NCBI GenBank assembly: GCA_035327565.1
Contig: DAOLDB010000011.1
Location: 1-64,000, forward strand
Origin: JABDLO01 sp035327565
GTDB lineage: Bacteria; Bacteroidota; Bacteroidia; Chitinophagales; Saprospiraceae
DNA length: 64,000 bases
Reading direction: 5' to 3'
The translations under genes and the position numbers were made by a program. The notes beneath the pieces were generated by a model. The model saw only the letters and a list, made by a program, of their open reading frames with translations. It did not search any database and was not told the DNA's origin. Shown in pieces: positions 34,130 through 43,663 of the stretch. Within the stretch, counting starts at the first letter, position 1; each line of letters starts with the position of its first letter.

Positions 34130-35278
34130 ATGCTCCATCGATTATTATTATTGGTATTGTTTTATATATGCATTACTTCATGCAATATTTCAAAAAGTGA
34201 TAATTCTTCCGATGCCACAACAAAAGGCATAGAAGGCCAGAGTTGGATGAATCAAAAATGGACATTAGAAGAAATCAATGGTCGGCCTGTATCCACATTG
34301 ACTACCATAAAAGCAAACCCATTTATTCAGTTTGACAGCATAAAAGGTCTGGTAAGTGGTAATGCGGGATGTAATACATTCACCGGTGCCTTTAAACAAA
34401 TCAGTGACACTACTTTAGAGCTCTCTCCTCTCGCTGCAACAAAAAAAGCATGCCAGGATATGCAGCTGGAGGACATGTTTTTTGAATTGATAACTAAAGA
34501 TGGACAATGGATGTTTCAAGACGGATTTTTAATATTTGGTCAATCAATAACCATTCCATGGATGAAATTCAAACCGGAAATCATTACAGACATGCACAGC
34601 AGCAGACTTGCACTGGATTGGCAAGGTGTATATAAAGGAGTTTTACCCTGTGCTGATTGTGAAGGTATACTCACCGTCATCCGCTTAAGAGAAGATCATA
34701 CCTTCCATTTACAACGAAAATATATTGGTAAATCCGATAAGGTATTTATGGTGGAAGGAGCATTCTCATGGACAGAAGATGGAGGTGCTGTAGTTTGGGT
34801 AAATATTGATCCAACCGAAATGGCTACACGGTACAAAGTCGGAGAAAATAAAATCATGCAAATGGATTTAAATGGGGGTGTCATTGAGGGTAAGTTCAAA
34901 GATCAATACATTTTAGGCAAAGTATCTGAAGGAATTAAAGACAAAAATTGGGTTTTGGTCAGGTTGGAAGGTAAACCCGTAACCCACCGATCTGAGGACA
35001 GAAATAAACCTCATATTGTATTGTATTCGCATGATAACCAATTGAGGGGGTATGCCGGATGTAATACCATAATGGGTCACTTTCATGTTGATCACCAAAT
35101 GCTTGATTTTTCAGAAATTGGAGCAACGCGAATGATGTGTCCTGACATGAACATTGAATCAGCTCTACTAAAAGCATTGGATCAAACAACAAAATACGCT
35201 CTCAAAGAGGATGTTCTGACTTTACAGTCCACAGATGGTGTGGCAATGGCAGTCTTCGAAGTAGATTATATGCAATAG
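34130..35278 (+). CDS. META-NlpE-META domain lipoprotein
   Basis: 382 residues. The lipoprotein signal ends at Cys 18 (ICITSCNIS). Three domains follow. A META/HslJ domain (about 35-145) has W-x-L-E-E-I-N-G and VSGNAGCNTFTGAF. An NlpE-like barrel (about 160-265) has WQGVYKGVLPCADCEGI with its CxxC. A second META domain (about 275-380) has WVLVRLEGK, RGYAGCNTIMGHF and ATRMMCPDMNIE. META domains occur in heat-shock or antibiotic-related HslJ, and NlpE senses lipoprotein and surface stress in enterobacteria. Here they are fused in an unusual sandwich. I infer an envelope stress or copper/thiol sensing role. The gene is single, with no regulator alongside. Confidence 0.82.
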   Translation: MLHRLLLLVLFYICITSCNISKSDNSSDATTKGIEGQSWMNQKWTLEEINGRPVSTLTTIKANPFIQFDSIKGLVSGNAGCNTFTGAFKQISDTTLELSPLAATKKACQDMQLEDMFFELITKDGQWMFQDGFLIFGQSITIPWMKFKPEIITDMHSSRLALDWQGVYKGVLPCADCEGILTVIRLREDHTFHLQRKYIGKSDKVFMVEGAFSWTEDGGAVVWVNIDPTEMATRYKVGENKIMQMDLNGGVIEGKFKDQYILGKVSEGIKDKNWVLVRLEGKPVTHRSEDRNKPHIVLYSHDNQLRGYAGCNTIMGHFHVDHQMLDFSEIGATRMMCPDMNIESALLKALDQTTKYALKEDVLTLQSTDGVAMAVFEVDYMQ

Positions 35279-35350
35279 TGAAAATTGAGATGCAATCATG
35301 TCTTTCATTTGTTTTCACACTTACACTTTTCAAAGTTTATAAAATCACTC

Positions 35351-36010
35351 TCAGACAATATGAAGGGTTCCGCCGGCCATTTCCATTATTCTGTCGCTAA
35401 GTTTTGCCAATTCCATATTGTGGGTGACGATTACAAATGTTTGATCAAAATCCTTTTGCATTTTGAGGAAAAGCTGGTGCATTTCTTCAGAAGTTTGGTT
35501 ATCCAAATTTCCGGTTGGCTCATCTGCAAAAACAATGGACGGTTGATTTACGAGTGCTCTGGCCACAGCCACTCTTTGTTGTTCTCCACCTGACAACTGT
35601 GCAGGTTTATGATTCAACCTGTCAGATAATCCCAGATAGCTTAAAAGTTCTTTACTTCGTACAATGGCTTTATTTTTATTATCTCCCCGGATAAGTGCCG
35701 GGATACAAACATTTTCCACTGCAGTAAATTCAGCCAATAAATGATGAAATTGAAAAATAAATCCTATTTTATCATTCCGGAAATGAGCCAAATGCTTTGC
35801 ACTTAGGGAAGAAACGTCGGTATTCTCAATAGAGACCTTTCCTTCATCCGCAAAGTCCAAAGTACCAAGAATATGGAGTAAAGTGCTTTTGCCAGTACCT
35901 GACTTACCCGTAATGCTCAGCATTTCTCCCTTATTAATTTCAAGATCTACACCCAAAAGTATATGTAGGTTGCGATAGCTTTTTTTAATATTTTTAGCAA
36001 CAAGTATCAT
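35351..36010 (-). CDS. LolD-type ABC transporter ATP-binding protein
   Basis: 219 residues, a complete nucleotide-binding domain of the MacB/LolD class. It has Walker A ITGKSGTGKSTLL, Q-loop IFQFHHLL, signature QLSGGEQQRVAVARAL, Walker B IVFADEPTGNLD, and the switch His in VIVTHN. FQFHHLL-EFTAVEN is typical of LolD, which extracts lipoproteins from the inner membrane. No LolC/E permease is adjacent. It follows oadB by 27 bases on the same strand, so it may be co-transcribed with the sodium pump by chance of position. Confidence 0.85.
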   Translation of the reverse strand: MILVAKNIKKSYRNLHILLGVDLEINKGEMLSITGKSGTGKSTLLHILGTLDFADEGKVSIENTDVSSLSAKHLAHFRNDKIGFIFQFHHLLAEFTAVENVCIPALIRGDNKNKAIVRSKELLSYLGLSDRLNHKPAQLSGGEQQRVAVARALVNQPSIVFADEPTGNLDNQTSEEMHQLFLKMQKDFDQTFVIVTHNMELAKLSDRIMEMAGGTLHIV

Positions 36011-36037
36011 AAATATTTTTTTCGTGTATTTGTTGGT

Positions 36038-37246
36038 TTAATTTCCCAGAAAGGTGATTAAAACTCCGGCAGCCACTGCACTGCCAATGACACCGGAAAT
36101 ATTGCTGGACATAGCATATTGTAAAATATGGTTGGAAGCGTCGTGCTTTAAGGCAATGTCATTGGCAACTCGTGATGCCATAGGTACAGCGCTCAATCCT
36201 GTGGCTCCAATCAATGGATTGATTTTTTTGCGGGCAATTAAATTATATATTTTTACTGCGAAGATACCCCCTGCAATACTGATGATGAATGCAAATAATC
36301 CTCCAACAATAATCAACAGAGTCTGGGTGTTAAGGAATGTTGCAGAAGTCATTGTTGCTCCTATCAATAATCCTAAGAATACGGTAGCTGTATTCATGAT
36401 GGTTTCTGAAGCAGCCTGAAATAATCTTTTGGTATCAGATCCTATTTCTTTAATCAGGTTACCAAACATCAAAAGCCCTATCAATGGAAGCGAAGTGGGG
36501 ACAATGACGGCAATAATACAGGTGAGTGCAATAGGAAAAGCAATCTTCAAAAGCCTTGGATTTTTTATTTGCTGTGATGAAGGAAACTTTTTGTCTTCTT
36601 CCTTCATATTGATTTTTAATTCATTTTCATTCATTGTAAAACGTACCACAAAAGGAATGATCACCGGAACCAGTGCCATATATGAATAAGCAGCTATGGC
36701 AATAGGACCCAACAAATGGGGAGCCAGTACAATCGATGTGTAAATAGCCGTGGGGCCATCGGCTCCACCAATAATACCCAGCGCCCCTGCTTCCGGAAGA
36801 CTGAAGCCAAACAAAACGGCTGCTATCACTACTGTAAATATTCCAATTTGCGCAGCAGCACCGAAAAATGCGAGCCTCAGATTGCGAAGCATAGGCCCAA
36901 AATCAGTCAATGCACCCACGCCAAGAAAGATCAAAGGTGGCAAAAGCCCCGTTTTTATTAATAAAAAATAGAGCATATTGATAATGCCATATTTTGACGC
37001 TATCTCCAATATGGAAGCACTTTCTATATCAATACTTTCCTGGTTTCCGATCACTCCCATCTGGCTTCCGGGAAAATTGGCCAGAATTATTCCAAAGGCT
37101 ATCGGAACGAGCAGTAAAGGTTCAAATCGTTTACCTATCCCGAGATATAGAAGAATGATTCCTATGATGATCATTAATAGACTTAAAGGCTCATTCAAAA
37201 TGCCTTCAATGGCAGTCATATCATACAACTTACGGAAAATCTCCAT
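36038..37246 (-). CDS. oadB: Sodium-pumping decarboxylase beta subunit
   Basis: 402 residues, about nine to eleven membrane helices. It carries the conserved ALGIIGGADGPTAIYTS motif with the aspartate that takes part in sodium translocation, and ATGLSAVPMASRVAND in the second half. The beta subunit decarboxylates carboxybiotin and exports Na+. It starts 4 bases after the alpha-subunit gene, in the order G-A-B, and leads to a LolD-type ATPase. Length and motifs are those of the family (OadB/MmdB/GcdB), which the sequence alone does not separate. Confidence 0.9.
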   Translation of the reverse strand: MEIFRKLYDMTAIEGILNEPLSLLMIIIGIILLYLGIGKRFEPLLLVPIAFGIILANFPGSQMGVIGNQESIDIESASILEIASKYGIINMLYFLLIKTGLLPPLIFLGVGALTDFGPMLRNLRLAFFGAAAQIGIFTVVIAAVLFGFSLPEAGALGIIGGADGPTAIYTSIVLAPHLLGPIAIAAYSYMALVPVIIPFVVRFTMNENELKINMKEEDKKFPSSQQIKNPRLLKIAFPIALTCIIAVIVPTSLPLIGLLMFGNLIKEIGSDTKRLFQAASETIMNTATVFLGLLIGATMTSATFLNTQTLLIIVGGLFAFIISIAGGIFAVKIYNLIARKKINPLIGATGLSAVPMASRVANDIALKHDASNHILQYAMSSNISGVIGSAVAAGVLITFLGN

Positions 37247-37250
37247 AGAA

Positions 37251-39155
37251 TCAGGATAGCTTAATCAGTTTTTCATCTTCATCAATCTCCGCCCCATGAA
37301 CAGCAATAATTGAAACCACTGTTCCTTCTTTGTCAGCAGTAATAGCATTGATTACTTTCATAGACTCTATATAGGCCACTGTATCTCCTTTGTTGACCCG
37401 GTCACCCACCTGAATGGGTTGCTCTGAAGATTCTTTGGTCAGATAAAATTTACCCTCCAAAGGAGCAGTGATGTATTTATAAGTTTCGTTATCCTTGATT
37501 TTGCCATTGGACAATGATCCTGAAGTAGTAGAATCCTGAGGTGAATTCTTCTCCCGAATTTTCTCTTGTTCCGGGTAACTAACCACTACATGGTAGTTTT
37601 TTCCATTTACCTCAATTTTCATTTCCTGTGGATATGTATTTTTCCTTTCGACCGGGGATGATTGATTCTGAGATATATCGGTAGCAGCTTTTCGTCTTTT
37701 TTGTAAATCTTCATTGAATTTCTCTTTGGCTTTTCCCGTCTTAAAATCTTCATATTGTCTGGGATGCATAGCAAATTGCATTAATTCTTCTTCATCAGGT
37801 CCGGTTTCCCATCCTTTTTCCTTCATAATCGTTTTGTATTTTTCCAACTCATCGGGATAAAGCTCCTGTGGGTTTCCGTGATAAAAAGTTCTGCCTTGCT
37901 TATCAGCCAGCTCTTTTAATTCACTACCAATTTCTCCGGGCAATTGACCTGTATTTCCTAAAATCATCGACCAGGTATTTTCATCAATCATACTCCATCT
38001 TTCGTTACCTTTTTCCATTTGTATTACATTCATCAGTGCCGCATTCTTTACATACTGACTGAATGGGGTTACCAAAGGCGGATACCCCATCCTGGGCCAT
38101 ACATATTCCACTTCCTCAAATAATTTGATCAGTAAATCATCCTGAGTCAATATGCTTTTATCATTTTTTTCAATCCACCTATTGAGACTTTCCAGATTTT
38201 TCTCTAAATCAGACATCAGACTGCCCATCATGCCGCCAGGTAAACCGGACCCTATTAAAAGCGGTAAAGTGTGGCGATTTATAGGGTTAATGTAATATCC
38301 AAGAAAATCATCGATAAAGGATTGAGTGAGACTCCGAACCTCCATGTAAGCCTTCATATCTATATCATCAACCTGAAAGCCGGCATCTGTAAGCATTGCA
38401 TGAATTGTAAGCAAATCTGCATGACCGGTACCAAAAGATAAAGGTTCCATACCCACATCTATAATATCCACCCCACTTCTGGCTGCCTCCAATGATGTGG
38501 CCACACTAAATCCGGGAGTCGAATGACCATGGTATTGTATGGTGATGTTGGGATGCCTCTGTCGAATTCCATGGATGATCTTGCCGATACTGGCTGGTCT
38601 GCCAACTCCAGCCATGTCTTTTACACAGATTTCTTCAGCTCCAAGATCTATATATTGATCTGCTAGTTGGATAAAATAATCCACAGTGTGCAAAGGAGAG
38701 TGGGTAATGCTCAATGCACCCTGGGCAATCATTCCGGCTTCTTTTGCATACTGGAATGACAAAGAAAGATTTTGGGGATTGTTTAAACCATCAAAAGATC
38801 TTGAAATGTCTGTACCCTGTTTCTTTTTCACATGGAACATTAACCGGCGAACATCTGCAGGTACCGGACTCATCCTGAGGGCATTCAAACCTCTTTCAAG
38901 CATTTGGGTTTTTATCCCTGCTTTGTTAAATGCCCGGGTCCATTTTCTCACAGAATGATTCGGGTTTTCACCAAACAAAAGATTTACCTGTTCGAAACCT
39001 CCTCCATTGGTTTCCACCCTGTAAAAACAACCCATTTGGATGATGGGGTCAGCCACTTGCTCCAATTGGTCAACTCTTGGTACATATTTACCTGATGATT
39101 GCCACATATCCCTGTATACCAGAGCAAGTTTTATCTCTTTTCTCGTTAAATTCAT
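37251..39155 (-). CDS. oadA: Biotin-dependent decarboxylase alpha subunit (OadA-like, divergent)
   Basis: 634 residues from ATG 39155; an upstream GTG would add five. The carboxyltransferase TIM barrel is followed by a conserved-carboxylase region and a C-terminal biotin domain with AYIESMKVINAI, the Lys 34 residues from the end being biotinylated. In canonical OadA and pyruvate carboxylase the first metal motif is RDAHQS. Here it reads YRDMWQSSGKY, with Trp in place of His. The catalytic-lysine motif VKDMAG and the HGH motif in QYHGHSTPG are kept. The enzyme moves CO2 from an acid to biotin; oxaloacetate is the default substrate, but the altered site makes it uncertain. It is flanked by oadG and oadB. 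Confidence 0.85.
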   Translation of the reverse strand: MNLTRKEIKLALVYRDMWQSSGKYVPRVDQLEQVADPIIQMGCFYRVETNGGGFEQVNLLFGENPNHSVRKWTRAFNKAGIKTQMLERGLNALRMSPVPADVRRLMFHVKKKQGTDISRSFDGLNNPQNLSLSFQYAKEAGMIAQGALSITHSPLHTVDYFIQLADQYIDLGAEEICVKDMAGVGRPASIGKIIHGIRQRHPNITIQYHGHSTPGFSVATSLEAARSGVDIIDVGMEPLSFGTGHADLLTIHAMLTDAGFQVDDIDMKAYMEVRSLTQSFIDDFLGYYINPINRHTLPLLIGSGLPGGMMGSLMSDLEKNLESLNRWIEKNDKSILTQDDLLIKLFEEVEYVWPRMGYPPLVTPFSQYVKNAALMNVIQMEKGNERWSMIDENTWSMILGNTGQLPGEIGSELKELADKQGRTFYHGNPQELYPDELEKYKTIMKEKGWETGPDEEELMQFAMHPRQYEDFKTGKAKEKFNEDLQKRRKAATDISQNQSSPVERKNTYPQEMKIEVNGKNYHVVVSYPEQEKIREKNSPQDSTTSGSLSNGKIKDNETYKYITAPLEGKFYLTKESSEQPIQVGDRVNKGDTVAYIESMKVINAITADKEGTVVSIIAVHGAEIDEDEKLIKLS

Positions 39156-39219
39156 ATTCAAATAGTTCACATTACAAAAAACCGGTGCTTTTCCAGATTA
39201 ATCTACCTAATAGATAAAC

Positions 39220-39495
39220 TCAACCGGGTTTTTTATCATTCTTGATTTCTATGATATGTTCAATCTTGCCGGTTTGTTCTGTTAACTGATTCACCGCGGC
39301 GGTAATTACAGCGATCACATCATCTTGAATCCCACTTTTATCCTCCCATGCGATTTCCGTAAAGCTGGGAACATACCTGTTTATGGTCCAAATTAAAGTT
39401 TTTCCAGCCAAAACTATAAGCAAAAGTATGGTAAACACAGAAATCATTCCAATCCATAGCAACAAAAATGCATCAAATAACGAATGTCCGGACAT
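39220..39495 (-). CDS. oadG: Sodium-pumping decarboxylase gamma subunit
   Basis: 91 residues. A single N-terminal membrane helix (about 9-33, LLLWIGMISVFTILLLIVLA) is followed by a hydrophilic part with DDVIAVITAAVNQLTEQTG, typical of OadG, which holds the alpha and beta subunits together and in some species binds zinc. It is the first gene of the G-A-B set, 64 bases before oadA. The family is very variable, and the context supports the call more than the sequence alone. Confidence 0.82.
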   Translation of the reverse strand: MSGHSLFDAFLLLWIGMISVFTILLLIVLAGKTLIWTINRYVPSFTEIAWEDKSGIQDDVIAVITAAVNQLTEQTGKIEHIIEIKNDKKPG

Positions 39496-39605
39496 CAGAT
39501 TAAAATTAATCTTTAAATATTTGTATAAAAATATGATCTGAGCAGCATTCCATACTTTAGTTTTGCACTTTTATCATTGGTAATAACAGTAAGATGTTCC
39601 TGTTG

Positions 39606-39637
39606 TTTGATCAAAGGAACTCTGTCTTGTACACTTG
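39606..39637 (+). promoter_or_regulatory. Candidate Bacteroidota-type promoter of aspartate kinase
   Basis: TTTG at 39606-39609, a 20-base spacer, and TACACTTG at 39630-39637, which differs from the -7 consensus TAnnTTTG by one base. The start codon GTG is at 39671, leaving a leader of about 26 bases. Spacing and distance both fit, but such short boxes occur often by chance. No lysine riboswitch or leader peptide is visible. Confidence 0.4.
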
Positions 39638-39670
39638 CAAAACCAATTTGTAATCAAAAATAATTAATTC

Positions 39671-40975
39671 GTGAATATTAAAGTTTTCAAATTTGGTGGG
39701 GCATCAGTAAAAGATGCGGAAAACATAAAGAATACAGGGAGCATTATGAACCAACATCATAATGATAAGGTGGTTATGGTAGTTTCTGCAATGGGTAAAA
39801 TGACCAACGCTTTAGAGGATGTTTTGCATACCTATTATAATGGAAACATTGAATCAGCCAAGGAAAAGCTGGAAAAAATAAGAAACCTTCACTATAACGA
39901 AGTCTATGCGTTGGAGATGGGTGAACCCTTGATTTCTGAGCTGAATGATCTTTTGGTATCAGTAGAATGGATCCTTGAAGAAGAGCTTTCTGAACCCTAT
40001 GACTATCTCTATGATCAGATGGTCTCAGTGGGCGAATTATTGTCTTCGAGAATTATGTTTCACTATCTCAGTAAGATAGGTTTACAAGTGGCATGGTTAG
40101 ATGTGAGAGACGTATTGGTAACAGATGAAACGTATCGCGAGGCAAAAGTAATTTGGGATAGTACATCTGAAAAAATCAGAAAGCGGGTAACAGAGTTGCT
40201 TAAAGATCATCAGATAGTGATAACACAGGGTTTTATTGGTTCGACTTCTGAAAATAATACTACAACATTAGGAAGAGAGGGTTCTGATTACACAGCAGGC
40301 ATCTTTAGTTATTGTTTGGACGCTGAGAGTATGCATATATGGAAAGATGTTCCGGGCATATTGACTGCAGATCCCGATGAATTTGATCATGTTACTTTAA
40401 TTGAGCGGTTGTCGTACCGAGAAGCAGTAGAAATGACCTATTACGGGGCAAAAGTTATACACCCAAAAACCATAAAACCCATTCAGAATAAAGGTATTCC
40501 TCTCTATGTGCGACCGTTTGCAAATCCTTTGAATACGGGTACATTAATTACTGAAGATACCGATTCTTCATATCCACCAGTATTAGTCATTGAACCAAAT
40601 CAAAAGCTCTTGCATATTTCCACCAATGATTTTTCGTTTGTCGCTGAACATCATCTATCCAGTCTGTTTTCACTACTGGCTCAACATAGAATCAAAGTGA
40701 ATATGATGAGAAATACTGCCATATCATTTACCATTTCAGTCCATGATGAACCAAAAAAAATTAATGGTTTTCTCGAGGACTTAAAACCTGCTTTTAAAGT
40801 GCTGATTGATAATCATCTGGAATTGATTACCATTCGGCATTATACAGATGAACTCCTGAAGAAAATGAAAACTGGAAAAGTGGTTTTGCTGGAAGAAAGA
40901 TTGAAAAATACCGTTCGTATGGTGGCCAGGGATGTCCCCCAAATGAGTAGGAAGTTTTCGAAATCAGGAGATTAA
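39671..40975 (+). CDS. lysC: Aspartate kinase
   Basis: 434 residues starting with GTG 39671. The kinase domain has KVFKFGGASVKD (phosphate loop), TQGFIGSTSEN, GREGSDYTAGIF and WKDVPGILTADPDE. The C-terminal 120 residues are two ACT-like regulatory modules, where lysine or threonine would inhibit. There is no fused homoserine dehydrogenase. It phosphorylates aspartate, the first step to lysine, threonine and methionine. It is divergent from oadG, with a candidate promoter at 39606-39637. A bifunctional ThrA may exist elsewhere in the genome. Confidence 0.9.
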   Translation: MNIKVFKFGGASVKDAENIKNTGSIMNQHHNDKVVMVVSAMGKMTNALEDVLHTYYNGNIESAKEKLEKIRNLHYNEVYALEMGEPLISELNDLLVSVEWILEEELSEPYDYLYDQMVSVGELLSSRIMFHYLSKIGLQVAWLDVRDVLVTDETYREAKVIWDSTSEKIRKRVTELLKDHQIVITQGFIGSTSENNTTTLGREGSDYTAGIFSYCLDAESMHIWKDVPGILTADPDEFDHVTLIERLSYREAVEMTYYGAKVIHPKTIKPIQNKGIPLYVRPFANPLNTGTLITEDTDSSYPPVLVIEPNQKLLHISTNDFSFVAEHHLSSLFSLLAQHRIKVNMMRNTAISFTISVHDEPKKINGFLEDLKPAFKVLIDNHLELITIRHYTDELLKKMKTGKVVLLEERLKNTVRMVARDVPQMSRKFSKSGD

Positions 40976-41110
40976 CTTTTATGGGCATTTAAGGAAAGCA
41001 GACCACTTTTAGTGTACTTGTGTTATTTTTTCTATCTTTAATTTTCTAATTGTCACTGAACTCTAATTTATAGTAATATTTATTAAAGATTTGAATTCCA
41101 GGCTATTGAT

Positions 41111-43603
41111 GTGTCTGAAAATAAAATTATTACCAATATGCAAGAAATTCAAAGTTACATAGGTGAATTTCAACTTTCAGAATTAGGTTTTTTATGGCTT
41201 TATAAAAACGAAAGAACACAACTTCAAAGTCATGAATGGAAAATTCAGGAAGTGAATCCTGAATTTTCTAAAATGGTTGGTATTGATTCTGAAATGCTGA
41301 TTAATCAATCAGTGCGTACTATGGTGGAAAAATATGGGGATACCTGTATTAATTGGCAGAGAATGGAAGCCATGCTTACAAGTAATCAGGATCACATAGT
41401 TTATGAACAGTATTCAGCATCCAAAAATAAATGGTATAAAATTGAGATCAATTGTTTAGATACTCTGCGATGGGTGGTATTGGTCAATGATATTACAGAA
41501 AATAAAGAGTACCAGAATGCGATGGAGTTGCTGGTTAAATTGGCCAAAGAATTTATTCATATAAATCCGGAGGAAGTCAATGCTGTAATACACAAAGTAT
41601 TGGAGGAAATAGGAAAAACAATGGGAGCAGACAGAGCTTATATATTTACGTATGATTTTACTGCCAATACATGTTCCAACACATATGAATGGTGTGCGGA
41701 AGGAATATCCGCTGAAATTGAAACCCTTCAGGATCTGGATTTGAATTTAATTCCTCATTGGGTAGCTCCACACCTTAAAGGGAAAGAAATGTATATTCAG
41801 GACATATACCAACTTCCTCCCGGGGATGAAGTCCGAAATATTTTAGAGCCTCAGAACATTCAGAGTCTGATTGCAATACCTATGATGAAAGGAGCTCAAC
41901 CGATTGGATTTGTGGGATTTGACTCGGTGAAAAAGAAAAAAGTATATTCAGATCGCGAAAAAAATGTCTTGATGATTTTTGCAGAATTAATGGTAAATCT
42001 TCATTTAAAACTTAATTACATCAATCAACTGTCCGAGGCAAAATTGCAGGCAGAGGCTGCCAATGTTGCTAAATCTAAGTTTATTGCAAATATAAGTCAT
42101 GAATTCAGAACCCCTCTCAACAGTATCATCGGATTTACTGATATTCTTCTAACCTCTGATGTGGAAGCCAGCCAACGACAATATTTAGAAAATGTAAGTT
42201 TTTCAGGCAAAACACTCCTTAGTCTCATTAATGATTTGTTGGATATATCGAAAATTGAAGCGGGAAAAATTGATCTGGAATTTTCAGAAACGAATATCAT
42301 TGAATTGGCTGAGAAAGCTTTGGATCTTGTCAATTACCAGGCCTCCAATAAAGGTGTTGAACTTTTGCTGCGTTTTGATATGGAAATACCCTTTTTTGCC
42401 AATATTGATCCTGTACGGTTGAATCAAATTCTGGTGAATCTTCTTGGAAATGGAGTGAAATTTACAGAATCCGGTGAAGTAGAATTAAACATCTCTTTTA
42501 CACCGCTGAATGACCGGGAAGGGATTTACCATTTTTCCATCAAAGATACCGGTATTGGTATTTCCCAAGACCAGTTGACCAGGATATTCAATGCTTTTGA
42601 TCAGGGGGATAGTTCAACTACCCGAAAATATGGAGGTTCAGGACTGGGTTTAACCATTGCCAGAATGTTAGTAGAGAAAATGGGATCCCAACTCAAAGTA
42701 AGCAGCAAGCTCGGTGAAGGTAGTACATTTTCATTTTCTATCATAACTGGGTATAACCCGAAAAATGAAACTTTCCAAAACGTGTTTTCAGGTAAAAGAG
42801 CTGCAATTGTAGATGATAACATACAATCATTGGACATTGTCACCAGTCATATGAAGCACTGGGGAATGGATTGCATCCTATTTGATAATAGTAAAGAAGC
42901 ATTGCGAAATTTAATTGATTTTGATATTGATGTTTTAATTCTTGACAAGGATATGCCTCATTTCGGCGGAATTGATATTCTCAATGCGTTAAGGGATCAA
43001 AGACAGTATGTAGAAAAAAGTATTCCGGTTATTTTGATGAAGTCCATTACTGACAATTCTAAAGAAGTTGAAAAAGGAGGATGGCTGTTTCATTTGACAG
43101 CGATATACAAACCTATAAAAATTAATGATTTATATCAAAGTATTGAACAATCATTAAGAATTCACCGATTGGGTTTGAATGTTGCAGGTAAACAGGATCT
43201 TTATGATATCCCTGATAATCAACGTGACAGTAAGGAAAGAAAAATCCTATTGGTTGAAGACGTATTAATCAATCGTTTTTTGATTAAAACTATGCTTGAG
43301 AAAGTATTATCTAATGTTGTGGTTTTTGAAGCATCCAATGGATGGGAAGCTTTGGATTTAAAAAGGAAAATTGAAGTTGATCTAATCCTGATGGATATAC
43401 AAATGCCAGAGTGCGATGGGTTGGAAGCGACAAAACTCATCAGGGAAATGGATAAATCAAATGAAACCAAGGTGCCAGTTATTGGTTTGTCAGCTGGCGC
43501 TTCGAAGGAGGAAAAAGATGAAGCTTTCAAAGCTGGAATGAATGACTATCTGACAAAACCTGTAAAAATACAACACTTGAGAGCAATACTGGATAAGTAT
43601 TAG
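41111..43603 (+). CDS. Hybrid histidine kinase: PAS-like, GAF, HisKA, HATPase, REC, REC
   Basis: 830 residues starting with GTG 41111, with no membrane helix, so it is cytoplasmic. A weak PAS-like domain (about 10-135) and a GAF domain (about 140-300, MGADRAYIFTYDF...SLIAIPMM) are followed by the dimerisation helix with H330 in NISHEFRTPLNS. The ATPase domain has the N, G1 (KDTGIGIS) and G2 (GGSGLGLTIA) boxes. Two receiver domains follow, with phospho-acceptors at about D612 (LILDKDMP) and D762 (LILMDIQMP); both keep the later Lys (YKP, TKP). Phosphate must pass on to a separate protein, since there is no output or HPt domain. The signal is unknown. The gene is single. Confidence 0.88.
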   Translation: MSENKIITNMQEIQSYIGEFQLSELGFLWLYKNERTQLQSHEWKIQEVNPEFSKMVGIDSEMLINQSVRTMVEKYGDTCINWQRMEAMLTSNQDHIVYEQYSASKNKWYKIEINCLDTLRWVVLVNDITENKEYQNAMELLVKLAKEFIHINPEEVNAVIHKVLEEIGKTMGADRAYIFTYDFTANTCSNTYEWCAEGISAEIETLQDLDLNLIPHWVAPHLKGKEMYIQDIYQLPPGDEVRNILEPQNIQSLIAIPMMKGAQPIGFVGFDSVKKKKVYSDREKNVLMIFAELMVNLHLKLNYINQLSEAKLQAEAANVAKSKFIANISHEFRTPLNSIIGFTDILLTSDVEASQRQYLENVSFSGKTLLSLINDLLDISKIEAGKIDLEFSETNIIELAEKALDLVNYQASNKGVELLLRFDMEIPFFANIDPVRLNQILVNLLGNGVKFTESGEVELNISFTPLNDREGIYHFSIKDTGIGISQDQLTRIFNAFDQGDSSTTRKYGGSGLGLTIARMLVEKMGSQLKVSSKLGEGSTFSFSIITGYNPKNETFQNVFSGKRAAIVDDNIQSLDIVTSHMKHWGMDCILFDNSKEALRNLIDFDIDVLILDKDMPHFGGIDILNALRDQRQYVEKSIPVILMKSITDNSKEVEKGGWLFHLTAIYKPIKINDLYQSIEQSLRIHRLGLNVAGKQDLYDIPDNQRDSKERKILLVEDVLINRFLIKTMLEKVLSNVVVFEASNGWEALDLKRKIEVDLILMDIQMPECDGLEATKLIREMDKSNETKVPVIGLSAGASKEEKDEAFKAGMNDYLTKPVKIQHLRAILDKY

Positions 43604-43663
43604 AATATGATTCCATCCATTTCCCGGTAAAAATTATATATTGGTTTTTTAATCAAATGAAGA

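Noticed and set aside
36054..36961. Series of plus-strand frames opposite oadB
   Set aside because: All are antisense shadows of a strongly conserved membrane protein gene.
39496..39670. Lysine riboswitch in front of aspartate kinase
   Set aside because: The leader is too short after the likely promoter, and none of the conserved lysine riboswitch segments can be seen.
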